Assembly (NCBI RefSeq): GCF_030818895.1
Contig: NZ_JAUTBA010000001.1
Span: 2,728,001-2,792,000 of the forward strand
Origin: Sphingobacterium zeae
GTDB lineage: Bacteria > Bacteroidota > Bacteroidia > Sphingobacteriales > Sphingobacteriaceae
Direction: 5' to 3'
DNA: 64,000 bases
In this document: positions 26,864-35,186 of the stretch, piece after piece
Layout of the letters: each line of letters opens with the position of its first letter
Numbering within the stretch: position 1 is the first letter of the stretch
Notes under the pieces: model-generated
The model's input: the letters and a program-made list of their open reading frames with translations, nothing else
Told to the model about the DNA's origin: nothing
The model's database searches: none
Program-made: the position numbers and the translations under genes

Positions 26864-27907
26864 TTGAATGAGCTTATGAAGGGATTAAAACTAATTGCGC
26901 TGAGCCTGCTTATTGCCGTGCTTTTTAATTTGATCGGAACGAACGAAATCGGGCTAAAGCCTTTTTGGCCGCCCATGTCTTGGACCTATGTATTCCAATT
27001 TACCCTATCCATCCTCTTGCCAGTGCTGCTCACACAGGCGCTCCTGAAAGTTTTTTGGACCTATTGGCAGAAGCAATATCCCGATCTGAACCTGCTCGAT
27101 AACGGCAAGATTAAGACCGAGAGCTTACCCTACACTAAGCGCATCAGGGCGATCTTATATACCGCCGCGGGGACTATATCCATCCACCTGGGTTGCATGT
27201 ATGTGTTGTTTGATCGCATCGACGGTCAGGATAAGCTGTTTAGCATGTATTGCTTGTATTATTTGCCCTGGGTGAGTACGGGGTTGGTCGCAAATGTAAT
27301 CGTCGTTTTCCGTCAAGGCAGGCTGTGGTGGCTAACGTCAGAAAACGTATTGGTCTTATTTGAGAAGGAGATTATGGCAAAGCAACCTACCGTTGAAAAT
27401 AGACCTGAAAGCGCAGGACGCGCACAGCTGCCGACGGTATCGGATGCGTATATCGTACCCGGTTTTCTCTTTGACGTGCTCTATAATAGCAGCCCCTTCA
27501 ATATCGAAAACTTGCAAAAAGATGCGGTACGGATGTTTGATGTACCCTTCTATTTTTCGCAGAAAAGAAAAAAGGAGATCATTCTGATCGACGGCAGCCG
27601 TGTGGACGGCAGTCATTTTGTGCAGGAGCTGGAACGGCTGGGGCTCGACAAATGGTATTTCCGTATCAGTAAAACGTGCCGGGTGAATATGATGCTCGTA
27701 CGTTATCCTGTAGATCCGTATGCAACGCATCTCGAGTTTAGAAAAGAGGTGTTCGATTATCTGCATACAAAGATGTCGGAACTGGAAATCATGAGCCTAC
27801 TGCTCGTCACGGAATGGATGCGTAAAGAAAAAAAACTAAAGGATTTTATCGATAACCTACATACACTGCGGCATGAGCACTGGGATCGCCTTATACCGCT
27901 AAACTGA
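26864..27907 (+). CDS. Membrane-anchored LytTR-like regulator
   Basis: This is a 347-residue protein. Four hydrophobic segments lie in the first 155 residues (about 8-26, 38-62, 95-118 and 128-152). A soluble C-terminus follows. Residues 240-290 resemble a LytTR DNA-binding domain: EIILIDGSRVDGSHFVQELE followed by WYFRISKTCRVNMMLV, the F-R-I-x-x-x-x-x-V-N signature. Bacteroidota have many such membrane-bound LytTR proteins. The domain is somewhat degenerate. It is divergent from the AraC gene with a 294-bp gap that holds no further gene; the target genes are unknown. Confidence 0.6.
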   Translation: MNELMKGLKLIALSLLIAVLFNLIGTNEIGLKPFWPPMSWTYVFQFTLSILLPVLLTQALLKVFWTYWQKQYPDLNLLDNGKIKTESLPYTKRIRAILYTAAGTISIHLGCMYVLFDRIDGQDKLFSMYCLYYLPWVSTGLVANVIVVFRQGRLWWLTSENVLVLFEKEIMAKQPTVENRPESAGRAQLPTVSDAYIVPGFLFDVLYNSSPFNIENLQKDAVRMFDVPFYFSQKRKKEIILIDGSRVDGSHFVQELERLGLDKWYFRISKTCRVNMMLVRYPVDPYATHLEFRKEVFDYLHTKMSELEIMSLLLVTEWMRKEKKLKDFIDNLHTLRHEHWDRLIPLN

Positions 27908-28265
27908 TGTATCCCGGAATTGTAAACTGAGATAGACCAAGCGCGGCAGCCAGCCATTGCCCAACCTTATTGGCACTTTCTCCCAACCAACTCCTGCCTT
28001 GTACAACAATCTTGCTCGTATTGGGCTCGGCTTTTCCTCGGAATAAATTCGAGCAGCGCCCGATGCCGTCCCGATGAAATCCCGATGAAAGCTGGGAGTT
28101 GATAGGGAATTGATTGCGTGTTGGCTTTGCAATGCTATCAATTTTTTTGTGCTAGAAAACTTAACGTTGAGACAAATTCGGTCTGTAATCGGTTAGATTT
28201 CTGATCCTCTTCGGTCAGCTGTAAGTCTTTAGGTGATTTGCTTTTTGTTGTTGATTTAAAGTTTT
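27908..28265. other. 358-bp interval without a supported gene
   Basis: The left part is GC-richer with a short direct repeat (CCCGATGAA twice around 28070-28085). An 80-codon minus frame there has no recognisable features. The right part, minus strand about 28150-28262, reads coding-like text (L-Q-L-T-E-E-D-Q-K-S-N-R) without a start, possibly a scrap of a transposase C-terminus. Nothing here can be named. Confidence 0.3.
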
Positions 28266-29201
28266 TTATCTTTTTTTAATTTCCGAAAACAACCTATCCA
28301 CATCTTTCTTGGCAAACAGTCCGGTTCCCTCTGCCATCGTAGTCGCCGAGCCGCAAGCGATGCCCATTTGAAGGACCTGTTTGAGATCGCCTTGTTGGGC
28401 CAACACAGACACCATGCCGGCGACCATACTGTCACCAGCGCCCACAGTACTGCGTACTTTTACCACTGGGGAAGATAGCTGAATTCGTTCTGTTTCGGAA
28501 TACAAGATAGCGCCCTGTGCACCTAGCGAGACTACGATAAGCGTTGCTTTACCCTCCGATATGAGCTGCTGGGCTGCCATGTCCAGATCAGCATGCCCCA
28601 ATTCCTCTTTCCCCACAAGCGCAGCAAGCTCCCCGGCATTTGGTTTGATCAAAAACAAACCTTCCTCCAATGCGACGCGAAGTGATTCGCCAGAGGTGTC
28701 AACAATTATTTTACTGCCCTTGGTTTTGTACGTATGGATCAGTGACCGTATAAACTCAGGCGGTACACCAGCCGGCATACTACCGCTGATCACGACAAAA
28801 TCCGGAATATACTTCAGTTCCGCAATCGAGGCCATGATCCCCTCCAGCTCTTTGGATTCAACGTGTTCTCCTGGAAAGCCGAATCGATATTGCTGATTGG
28901 TTGAACGTTCAACCACAATAAAATTTTCGCGGGTTTCGCCATTCACCCGGATAGGATCGACGGCAATATCTTCCAGCTTCAATAAGCTTTCGAGTAGACC
29001 GCCAGTCTTTCCACCGGAGGTAAAAAGGGCAGTAGAAGCCAAACCAAGTCTCTTCAAGGCGCGCGATACGTTAATACCGCCGCCACCTGGTTGGTATATC
29101 GGCTGTTCACAGCGCAATTTCTTTTCGGGAACGATATGCTGTACGCTGCTACTCTTGTCTACGGATGGATTCAGGGTGATTGTTAAAATAGATTTTGCCA
29201 T
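28266..29201 (-). CDS. pfkB: 6-phosphofructokinase, PfkB family
   Basis: This is a 311-residue ribokinase-fold sugar kinase. PfkB signatures are present: T-L-N-P-S-V-D-K near the N-terminus, PGGGGINVSRALKRLG (substrate-binding) and S-T-V-G-A-G-D-S-M-V-A-G with the catalytic Asp near residue 255. The PEKKLRCEQPIYQPGGGG segment is much closer to E. coli PfkB (6-phosphofructokinase II) than to 1-phosphofructokinase or tagatose-6-P kinase. It phosphorylates fructose 6-phosphate in glycolysis. It is a single gene; no sugar-transport genes adjoin it. Confidence 0.85.
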   Translation of the reverse strand: MAKSILTITLNPSVDKSSSVQHIVPEKKLRCEQPIYQPGGGGINVSRALKRLGLASTALFTSGGKTGGLLESLLKLEDIAVDPIRVNGETRENFIVVERSTNQQYRFGFPGEHVESKELEGIMASIAELKYIPDFVVISGSMPAGVPPEFIRSLIHTYKTKGSKIIVDTSGESLRVALEEGLFLIKPNAGELAALVGKEELGHADLDMAAQQLISEGKATLIVVSLGAQGAILYSETERIQLSSPVVKVRSTVGAGDSMVAGMVSVLAQQGDLKQVLQMGIACGSATTMAEGTGLFAKKDVDRLFSEIKKR

Positions 29202-29306
29202 TTTTTTACGTTATAATTGCGATTCAGAGATAAAATAGTTCATTGTCGAAATGCACTAGCCGATAATTTAAATAAAGCTACTGATTATTGTTGATAGTGT
29301 GCGGCC

Positions 29307-29578
29307 TTATCCACCGAACTTAAAACGAGCAGCTGACGTAAGCCGGATCTTCATTGCCGTACTCTGCGAATAATCTGCGCCAACTTTCTTGCCAGCGATA
29401 AAGCTAACAACAAACATCAACGCAAAGTAAATCACCAATGGAACAGCAATGCGCAGTACGTCGAAAGGAAGCTGGAGGATCATTTCCCCTTTAAGGCTGA
29501 ACATGACGACAATGGTGAAAAGCAAAGCAATCAGCCCATACCTACGTGCCGGTCAAGAAATTTAAGTTTCGAATGCAT
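29307..29578 (-). pseudogene. acr3: Arsenite efflux transporter Acr3, remnant with internal deletions
   Basis: ATG at 29578 opens the normal Acr3 start ([10 protein letters not shown]), 5 bp after the arsC stop. The sense is then lost (stop after H-V-G-M-G). In another frame the text resumes as [18 protein letters not shown] and continues through [20 protein letters not shown], all typical of the second half of Acr3. It breaks off again into [10 protein letters not shown]. About 270 bp of an expected gene of about 1 kb remain, so most membrane helices and the catalytic Cys region are gone. Confidence 0.85.
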
Positions 29579-29582
29579 GGGC

Positions 29583-30200
29583 TTAGAGTCTAATGGTATG
29601 GAAAACATAGAACATCGCTGTTGCGATCTGAAGACTCCGCTGTTCGTAAACCTGAGTCTGCTGCGGCGTTCCGTCTGATACCTTGGGATCTTCAAAAGGA
29701 AGAGGTATGCGCTTGTCTGCACCGGCAATAAAAGGACAGCCACCGTCAGCCTGGGAGCAGGTCATAATTGCCGCAAATTCAGTTGATGGGTTGAACGGAC
29801 TGTCATACTTTTTTGAAAATCCGATCATGGGCACCGCATTGTCGCTGTGCTTTATAGCATATACCGGATTATCGCCCTCCGCAATCGTAAAGATCTGAAA
29901 GCCCTGGGCTGTCAACGTTTCTGCAACCTGTGGGAAAAGCGCCGTTTCTTCTGTACCACCGGAGTAGCAGCAGACATAGGGTATCTTGAAATAAGTGGCG
30001 GCAGTTTGCGCCCACACCTGCGCTAAATGACTCCGGCGCGAGTTGTGGGTACAGATAAAGTTCAGGTTTACGGGCTGCCCGGCAGTGACCTTCTGCTGGA
30101 TAAAATCTATCAGGAGCTGTGAGGCGGCTTTGCGCTCTTCACCAGCGAACTGGTCCCATTTCAACTGTGCGATCGTATCGGATAATCTAGGGTACATCAC
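29583..30200 (-). CDS. arsC: Arsenate reductase of the low-molecular-weight phosphatase type
   Basis: This 205-residue protein has the phosphatase P-loop in N-L-N-F-I-C-T-H-N-S-R-R-S (CX5R, nucleophile Cys near residue 50). This is the active site of LMW-PTP/ArsC proteins, which reduce arsenate to arsenite with further Cys residues; C-C-Y and TCSQADGGC follow. Such ArsC-like proteins are frequent in Bacteroidota ars operons. It lies between DUF6428 and the acr3 remnant and is certainly part of that operon. Without an exporter, arsenite produced here would stay inside unless another pump exists. Confidence 0.85.
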   Translation of the reverse strand: MMYPRLSDTIAQLKWDQFAGEERKAASQLLIDFIQQKVTAGQPVNLNFICTHNSRRSHLAQVWAQTAATYFKIPYVCCYSGGTEETALFPQVAETLTAQGFQIFTIAEGDNPVYAIKHSDNAVPMIGFSKKYDSPFNPSTEFAAIMTCSQADGGCPFIAGADKRIPLPFEDPKVSDGTPQQTQVYEQRSLQIATAMFYVFHTIRL

Positions 30201-30213
30201 GATAGTTTATGGT

Positions 30214-30687
30214 TTAACAGCATCCCGAACCCGGAGTGCAGCAGGATGATTGATTGACCGATAGCTCAATAAGCTTCTTTTTTTGTTTTTCAACGGGAAT
30301 ACCGCAGGCATCCTCAGCAAGACAGGCAGTTGTGCGGCTTTTTAAAACAAAAGTCTTCCCATTGAAATCAAGTCCATATTTACCGATGGTATCAAGCTGA
30401 TATTCTACTTCGATCTCCGCATCTTCCATTCCCAACTTTTCTTCCGAAAGGTTAATAATATGGAGCAGCTTGGCTGGTTTCAGGCGGTGATCATAATCGT
30501 CGGCATTCCAAAGCTGAAAGTTTACCGTTTTCTCCTGACGGACAACACCGCCACAGTCAATAAAATTTTTTGTGATCTGGCCCACTTCGGTTACGTGGAA
30601 GTGCTCGGGAACCAATGTTCCGTTATCCAATTGGAATTCAATAGTTTCCAATGTTGGTAGGATTTCTTTGATTTCGGATAGTCTCAT
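30214..30687 (-). CDS. DUF6428 family protein of the ars operon
   Basis: This 157-residue soluble protein is found regularly next to arsR and arsC in Bacteroidota (DUF6428). The N-terminal half has H-F-H-V-T-E-V-G. The C-terminus ends S-S-C-C-T-P-G-S-G-C-C, a Cys-pair cluster that could bind arsenite or another soft metal. Cys residues in R-T-T-A-C-L-A-E-D-A-C add to this. Its function is unproven; a metallochaperone or thiol-redox role is inferred. The stop is 13 bp before arsC. Confidence 0.8.
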   Translation of the reverse strand: MRLSEIKEILPTLETIEFQLDNGTLVPEHFHVTEVGQITKNFIDCGGVVRQEKTVNFQLWNADDYDHRLKPAKLLHIINLSEEKLGMEDAEIEVEYQLDTIGKYGLDFNGKTFVLKSRTTACLAEDACGIPVEKQKKKLIELSVNQSSCCTPGSGCC

Positions 30688-30716
30688 GGTATTGAATTTA
30701 AATTAGTATAATTATA

Positions 30717-30737
30717 TATTGCAATATTACGATATTA
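30717..30737. promoter_or_regulatory. ArsR operator copy 2, upstream of DUF6428
   Basis: TATTGCAATATTACGATATTA is identical over 21 bp to 31104-31124. It sits in the 67-bp gap between arsR and DUF6428, 30 bp upstream of the DUF6428 start, implying a second ArsR-controlled site inside the operon. Confidence 0.7.
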
Positions 30738-30754
30738 TTAATTAAAAAAAAGCG

Positions 30755-31087
30755 CTACGGACAGCAGCTATTTACTTTTACTTCCTGGTTGAAAAACGTA
30801 TTGAAATTGCGCTGCACCGACTTCCATACCGCTTCGTCAATACAATAGCAAACAGACTTTCCTTCAATAGTGCCCTGAATAATACCTGTAGCTTTGAGTT
30901 CCTTTAGATGCTGCGAAATGGTTGCCTGGGCAAGTCCCAGTTCATCCACAAGATCATTGCAGATACAAGCTTTCTTATCTATAATGTACTGAAGTATGGC
31001 AATTCTTGCAGGATGGCCCAATACTTTGAACGCTGAAGCCACTTTATTCTGCTCGTCCGTAAAAATCTCTGTCTTCGTAAGTCCCAT
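30755..31087 (-). CDS. arsR: ArsR-family metalloregulator
   Basis: This 110-residue winged-helix repressor has K-A-C-I-C-N-D-L-V (metal-sensing Cys pair in the first recognition region, residues 39-41), L-G-L-A-Q-A-T-I-S-Q-H-L-K-E-L (recognition helix) and G-K-S-V-C-Y-C-I-D in the wing. It binds operator DNA without metal and releases it on arsenite binding. It heads the ars operon. Two identical 21-bp sites, one upstream of it and one downstream, are probable operators. Confidence 0.9.
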   Translation of the reverse strand: MGLTKTEIFTDEQNKVASAFKVLGHPARIAILQYIIDKKACICNDLVDELGLAQATISQHLKELKATGIIQGTIEGKSVCYCIDEAVWKSVQRNFNTFFNQEVKVNSCCP

Positions 31088-31103
31088 AGTGAAGCTTATT
31101 TAA

Positions 31104-31124
31104 TATTGCAATATTACGATATTA
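31104..31124. promoter_or_regulatory. ArsR operator copy 1, upstream of arsR
   Basis: This is a 21-bp identical copy of 30717-30737, 17 bp upstream of the arsR start codon. It is partly palindromic (ATATCGTAATATTGCAATA on the minus strand), which is usual for ArsR sites. Confidence 0.75.
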
Positions 31125-31246
31125 ATAGGTGAAATACAAACTGATATAAAAAATGTCACTTAATTCGGTTCGCTCGGTTTTGCCATTATTTCGCCAAAAT
31201 ATTCAAAAAATAGGTCCGCAAGGTATCTCAACCCAAAAGTACTGGC

Positions 31247-31645
31247 TCATTTTTTTTCTTGTGGTATCTCTTCTACCAGAATTTCATTTCCGGCCGCATC
31301 GTAATACGTGCAGGTCATCTTGTCGAGAAAGACCGTCCATTTTTCGATACCGCATGTCGCACACATCGCTATAAAAGTGGCGTAATCTGTTTTGCCCTGT
31401 TGATGCTCTTTTAGCGCTTTCTTAAACTGTTGCGCATCGACAGTAAGACCAAGTATTAATGGCTCATGGCTAGCTGCTGAGCTGGTTTTGAAATGATTAT
31501 CCCCATAATAATCGGAATGGCCATCCGCAACAAAAACGTCGTAAGCGGTAACACCCAATTTTTTGATGTCCCGGATATAGGCCGGGAAGTCCGCGCCTGA
31601 TTTTACCTTGCTATGAGCAGCATTTAGTTGTTCTATTGTAAACAT
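31247..31645 (-). CDS. DUF1398 family protein
   Basis: This 132-residue protein matches DUF1398 (YbcV-type): M-F-T-I-E-Q-L-N-A-A-H-S-K-V-K-S-G-A-D-F-P near the start, then GVTAYDVFVADGHSDYYG and a C-terminal Cys cluster M-C-A-T-C-G-I-E-K-W. The family is widespread, small and cytoplasmic with no established function. It stands alone and is divergent from the Crp/Fnr gene. Confidence 0.8.
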   Translation of the reverse strand: MFTIEQLNAAHSKVKSGADFPAYIRDIKKLGVTAYDVFVADGHSDYYGDNHFKTSSAASHEPLILGLTVDAQQFKKALKEHQQGKTDYATFIAMCATCGIEKWTVFLDKMTCTYYDAAGNEILVEEIPQEKK

Positions 31646-31805
31646 GTTTTCTTAATTGTGTGCGTTAAAGACCTGTGAAATATCCTCCCATTCAGTTGTG
31701 AAGTAATGAAACGAAAGCATCAAATCGCCAAAACGGTGTTGTTGAGGTTATGTTATTTTTTAGTAACTTGATCGAACTAAAGATAAGGAAAACAGACTTA
31801 AAATA

Positions 31806-32381
31806 ATGCTTGAACAGTTTAAAAAACACCTGGATAAATTTATAAAAATTTCCGATGATGAATTTGTCGATATCACCCAATATGTTGAGCTGCAACGCTT
31901 AAAGAAGAAAGAAAACATACTGACCGAAGGACAGATCTGCAAAGCCAATTATTTTGTGCTGGACGGAATTCTGCGAAAATTTTTCATTAACGAAAAGGGG
32001 GTGCAGCAGACCACTGAATTTGCGATCGAGAACTGGTGGATGACAGAGACCTTCTCTTATATCAATCAGACAGCCACAGAGTTTTACATCCAGGCCGTAC
32101 ATCCAACGCAGCTTCTGGTCATTCGCCAGCAAGCCTATGATGAACTGCTCGAGAAGCATCCGGCCCTGGAAAAGTATTTTCGCATGGTGTACCAAAAAGC
32201 GTATGCCGCAGCGCAGATGCGTATCAAGTTCCTTTATGAATACTCTAGGGAAGAGCTATACCTTCATTTTCTCAAAGACCAGCCGGCCTTTCTCCAGCGC
32301 GTACCGCAATATCTTGTGGCATCCTATCTGGGCTTTACTCCCGAATATCTCAGCGAAATACGCAAAAAAAATCTTTCTTAA
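31806..32381 (+). CDS. Crp/Fnr family transcriptional regulator
   Basis: This is a 191-residue protein. Residues 15-120 form the cyclic-nucleotide-binding-like beta-barrel (K-K-E-N-I-L-T-E-G-Q-I, later FAIENWWMTE). The C-terminal helix-turn-helix is short (VASYLGFTPEYLSEIRKK), typical of the small Bacteroidota members. No Fe-S cysteines as in Fnr are present. It is followed 66 bp later by the AhpD-like gene, which it may regulate. Confidence 0.88.
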   Translation: MLEQFKKHLDKFIKISDDEFVDITQYVELQRLKKKENILTEGQICKANYFVLDGILRKFFINEKGVQQTTEFAIENWWMTETFSYINQTATEFYIQAVHPTQLLVIRQQAYDELLEKHPALEKYFRMVYQKAYAAAQMRIKFLYEYSREELYLHFLKDQPAFLQRVPQYLVASYLGFTPEYLSEIRKKNLS

Positions 32382-32447
32382 ACCCGTTTAAGTTTTTCCG
32401 GCTTTTCATTTCCCAATTTTGTAGAAGCAAAACAAAAAATAAGAAAC

Positions 32448-32891
32448 ATGGAAAAACGAATCAACATCAGTACGTCAGAACCACAGGGCTATAAAGCCAT
32501 GTTGGGATTGGAAGGTTATCTTTCCAAAATTTACATTTCAAAAACGCTTAAAGAGCTCGTCAAAATCCGTGCATCGCAGATCAACAACTGTGCATATTGT
32601 ATCAACATGCACACCAAGGATGCCATTAAAAACGGTGAAAGACCAGAGCGTATCTTTATATTGAGTGCCTGGCGGGAGGCGACCAAATTTTTTACCGAAG
32701 AGGAGCAGGCCATACTGGCAATGACAGAGGAAATAACCCTTATACACCAACAGGGATTAACTGAAGAAACCTACAGCAAGGCGGTGCAGTTTTTTACTGA
32801 GAACCAGATCGCTCAGATCATTATGCTCATCGTAACCATCAATGCCTGGAACCGTATTGCCGTGAGTACGCATCTACAAATAGAGGATTAA
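32448..32891 (+). CDS. AhpD-like carboxymuconolactone-decarboxylase-fold protein
   Basis: This 147-residue helical protein has the AhpD-type active site C-A-Y-C-I-N-M-H-T-K-D-A (CxxC with downstream His, residues 47-54). Such proteins are alkylhydroperoxidase-like peroxidases. The family segment L-V-K-I-R-A-S-Q-I-N-N precedes the CxxC. The likely role is protection against organic peroxides. It lies downstream of a Crp/Fnr regulator on the same strand. Confidence 0.88.
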   Translation: MEKRINISTSEPQGYKAMLGLEGYLSKIYISKTLKELVKIRASQINNCAYCINMHTKDAIKNGERPERIFILSAWREATKFFTEEEQAILAMTEEITLIHQQGLTEETYSKAVQFFTENQIAQIIMLIVTINAWNRIAVSTHLQIED

Positions 32892-32937
32892 AGATCAGAA
32901 AAACAGGGAGCTGTAGCAATAATCGAGAAGCATTGCT

Positions 32938-33492
32938 TTAGCTCCCTTTATTTAATTTTGAATACACCACGGTGTCAATAAATTTTCCCTTATAAAATTC
33001 GTTCTCTTTGAAATAAGCTTCTCTTACAAAACCGCATTTTTCGAGTACGGCGCAGGAAGCTATGTTCTCCGGATCGACTAACGCTTCGATGGAATGAAGT
33101 CCCATCGCTTCAAAGCCGTAGTTGACTACCGCCGCAATTGCTTCAGTGACATAGCCCTTCCCCTGAAACTCCGGAAGCAGCATATAGCCAATCTCTGCGC
33201 GATAATGCTCAGGCTTAATGTGATAGAAGCCTATTGTGCCAATCAGGGTAGAGTCACCATTGATGCTGATCTTCCAATTGATCATTTCATTGCTGGCTAT
33301 TTTCTCATCCGTCAGGCGCAGAAACTCGGCGATCTCGTCTGGCGCAGTTGCCACAGGGCGCGGAATGTACTTCATGATCTGTTCGTCAGAACGCAAGCGG
33401 TAGAGCTGCGGTATATCCGTTGCATCTGCCCGCCTGAGGGTTAGCCTTTCGGTGTGTAGCGCAGGAAATGGGGAGAAATTCAGTGTTAACAT
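32938..33492 (-). CDS. GNAT family N-acetyltransferase, RimJ/RimL-like
   Basis: This is a 184-residue protein. It begins with T-E-R-L-T-L-R-R-A-D, the RimL-type start. Motif A for acetyl-CoA is visible as A-E-I-G-Y-M-L-L-P-E-F-Q-G-K-G-Y-V-T-E-A. A C-terminal F-V-R-E-A-Y-F segment follows. It acetylates an amino group, probably a protein N-terminus or small molecule; the substrate is unknown. A single gene convergent with the AhpD-like gene. Confidence 0.88.
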   Translation of the reverse strand: MLTLNFSPFPALHTERLTLRRADATDIPQLYRLRSDEQIMKYIPRPVATAPDEIAEFLRLTDEKIASNEMINWKISINGDSTLIGTIGFYHIKPEHYRAEIGYMLLPEFQGKGYVTEAIAAVVNYGFEAMGLHSIEALVDPENIASCAVLEKCGFVREAYFKENEFYKGKFIDTVVYSKLNKGS

Positions 33493-33610
33493 GGCTAGTT
33501 TTTTATTATAATGTTGTGCTATGCTCTAATACTTTAGACAATAGCTGATTCAACTGCAATGATAATAAAAACAGTATTAAATCCAGCTGTTAATTTAAAT
33601 TTTAAAATAA

Positions 33611-35023
33611 CTAAGCGGCCTTCTGCGCTTCTTTTTTTGAAGGCAAGCCCCTTAAATTGCTGCCGTCACTCGGACTAATTTTGAAATACTCGATTAACGA
33701 TAGCATCGATAAAACGGCTATTAACTGCAGCGCCAAACTAAAATCGCGCATCTGATAAACCGTATCCTGGTAGTAACTGCTTGCCAGGTGCAGCGTCACT
33801 GCGCCCAGTGCGATACCCATACCGAGCGCCATTTGCTGCGCCGTATTGTACAGGGTATTGGCATTGCTCATCTTTTCATTCGGTACGTCAGCGTAAGCCA
33901 ACGTGTTGAGACTCGTAAATTGAAGCGAGCGTGTCAGTCCGGAAAAAAAGAATACGATGGCCACCAGCCAAATCGGTGTCTGTATGGATAGCAGCGAGAG
34001 CCCGGCAGTGACGAGCGTCAGGATAATACCATTGCCGATTAAGACTTTTCGGAAATCATATTTCCGTGTGATCCACATGGCTACAGGCTTCATGCTCATA
34101 CTGCCCAGCATGTTGGCCATGTAGAGCAGACCGGCATGAAATGGGCTCAGTCCAAAACCAAGCTGCAACATCAGGGGCAATATAAAGGGCGCCACATTGA
34201 TCACCATCCGCGTGATCGAACCCGAATACACCGTAATCCGGAAGGTCTTTACTTTAAGGATACTGTAATCGATCAGCGGATATTTGATGTGTCTGGAGTG
34301 CCATACGGCGACGGCCATAAGCGCAAAACTTGCAACAATGGTCACAAGCGGTTTTGTATAATTGCCGGTGGCAGCACCGATCATTTCGGTCCCCAGCATA
34401 ATGCCGGCTAGACCGATACCGCTGATAAAAAAGCCGACGATATCAAGCGGACGGCTACTTTCTGAATCCATCGCCGGGATAAATTGATGCACTGCCCACA
34501 GCGCAAATACGCCGACGGGTACATTGATAAAGAAAATCCAATGCCAGGTAAAATAGGAGGTGAAAAATCCGCCCAGTACAGGACCAATAATAGGGCCTAA
34601 TAGTCCGGCCCAGGCAATATAACCGATCGCTTCAACCAGATCTTTCTTTTGGGTGTGCTTCAGTACGATGAGACGCCCCACAGGCACCATCAGTGCGCCG
34701 GCAGTACCTTGGCAGATGCGTGCCAGGACAAAGGCTGTTAAGCTGGTACTGAGCCCACAGGCGATCGACGACAGGATAAACCCTATAATCGCCATATTGA
34801 ACACTTTTTTTGCGCCATAGCGGTCCGCAATCCAGCCACTGATCGGAATAAATACAGCCAACATAACGGTATAAGACGTAATACCCGCGCTGAGGTGCAC
34901 TACATTTGTCTCAAAATCATGAGCCATTTTGGGTAAGGCCGTGGATATCGCTGTGGTGTCGAGCATCTCCATAAGCAGCGTTCCCCCGACAATGAGCGAT
35001 ATGATGCGTGATTCTTTCTTCAT
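33611..35023 (-). CDS. MFS multidrug exporter, DHA2 (EmrB/QacA-like)
   Basis: This transporter is about 470 residues with some 14 membrane helices. The DHA2 signature L-L-M-E-M-L-D-T-T-A-I-S-T-A-L-P is in helix 1. Motif A (G-W-I-A-D-R-Y-G-A-K) follows helix 2, and motif C-like G-P-I-I-G-P-V-L-G-G is in helix 5. It probably exports drugs or toxic metabolites by proton antiport. The frame is open from GTG 35062, but the promoter-like box at 35063-35070 lies directly there, so ATG 35023 (M-K-K-E-S-R) is the more likely start. Confidence 0.9.
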   Translation of the reverse strand: MKKESRIISLIVGGTLLMEMLDTTAISTALPKMAHDFETNVVHLSAGITSYTVMLAVFIPISGWIADRYGAKKVFNMAIIGFILSSIACGLSTSLTAFVLARICQGTAGALMVPVGRLIVLKHTQKKDLVEAIGYIAWAGLLGPIIGPVLGGFFTSYFTWHWIFFINVPVGVFALWAVHQFIPAMDSESSRPLDIVGFFISGIGLAGIMLGTEMIGAATGNYTKPLVTIVASFALMAVAVWHSRHIKYPLIDYSILKVKTFRITVYSGSITRMVINVAPFILPLMLQLGFGLSPFHAGLLYMANMLGSMSMKPVAMWITRKYDFRKVLIGNGIILTLVTAGLSLLSIQTPIWLVAIVFFFSGLTRSLQFTSLNTLAYADVPNEKMSNANTLYNTAQQMALGMGIALGAVTLHLASSYYQDTVYQMRDFSLALQLIAVLSMLSLIEYFKISPSDGSNLRGLPSKKEAQKAA

Positions 35024-35062
35024 TTTGCTCTTCTTCAATCCCGAACGGGAAATATTTGCCAC

Positions 35063-35070
35063 AAAAGTAA
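35063..35070 (-). promoter_or_regulatory. -7 box of the MFS exporter promoter
   Basis: On the minus strand this reads TACTTTTG (TAnnTTTG). A TTG lies about 17-20 nt further upstream in TTTTGTTTGATG. The predicted start lies about 30 nt before ATG 35023. Confidence 0.45.
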
Positions 35071-35186
35071 GCGTATCGCATCAAACAAAAGTCATGTAAA
35101 GGCTATTTTTATCCGATAGCAATGGGGTTACTTTCTCGCAGCAATCAGTTGGAAGGAATTTGGATTTTAGATTTTTATAATGATTT

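Noticed and set aside
27899..28141. 80-codon minus-strand frame after the LytTR-like gene
   Set aside because: No domain, no ribosome-binding site and no operon context; it cannot be supported as a gene.
28266..29201. 1-phosphofructokinase (fruK)
   Set aside because: The KLRCEQPIYQPGGGG region fits E. coli PfkB better, and no fructose PTS genes adjoin it.
29531..29743. 70-codon minus-strand frame as a separate gene
   Set aside because: It is a shadow of arsC that happens to run into the first codons of the acr3 remnant.
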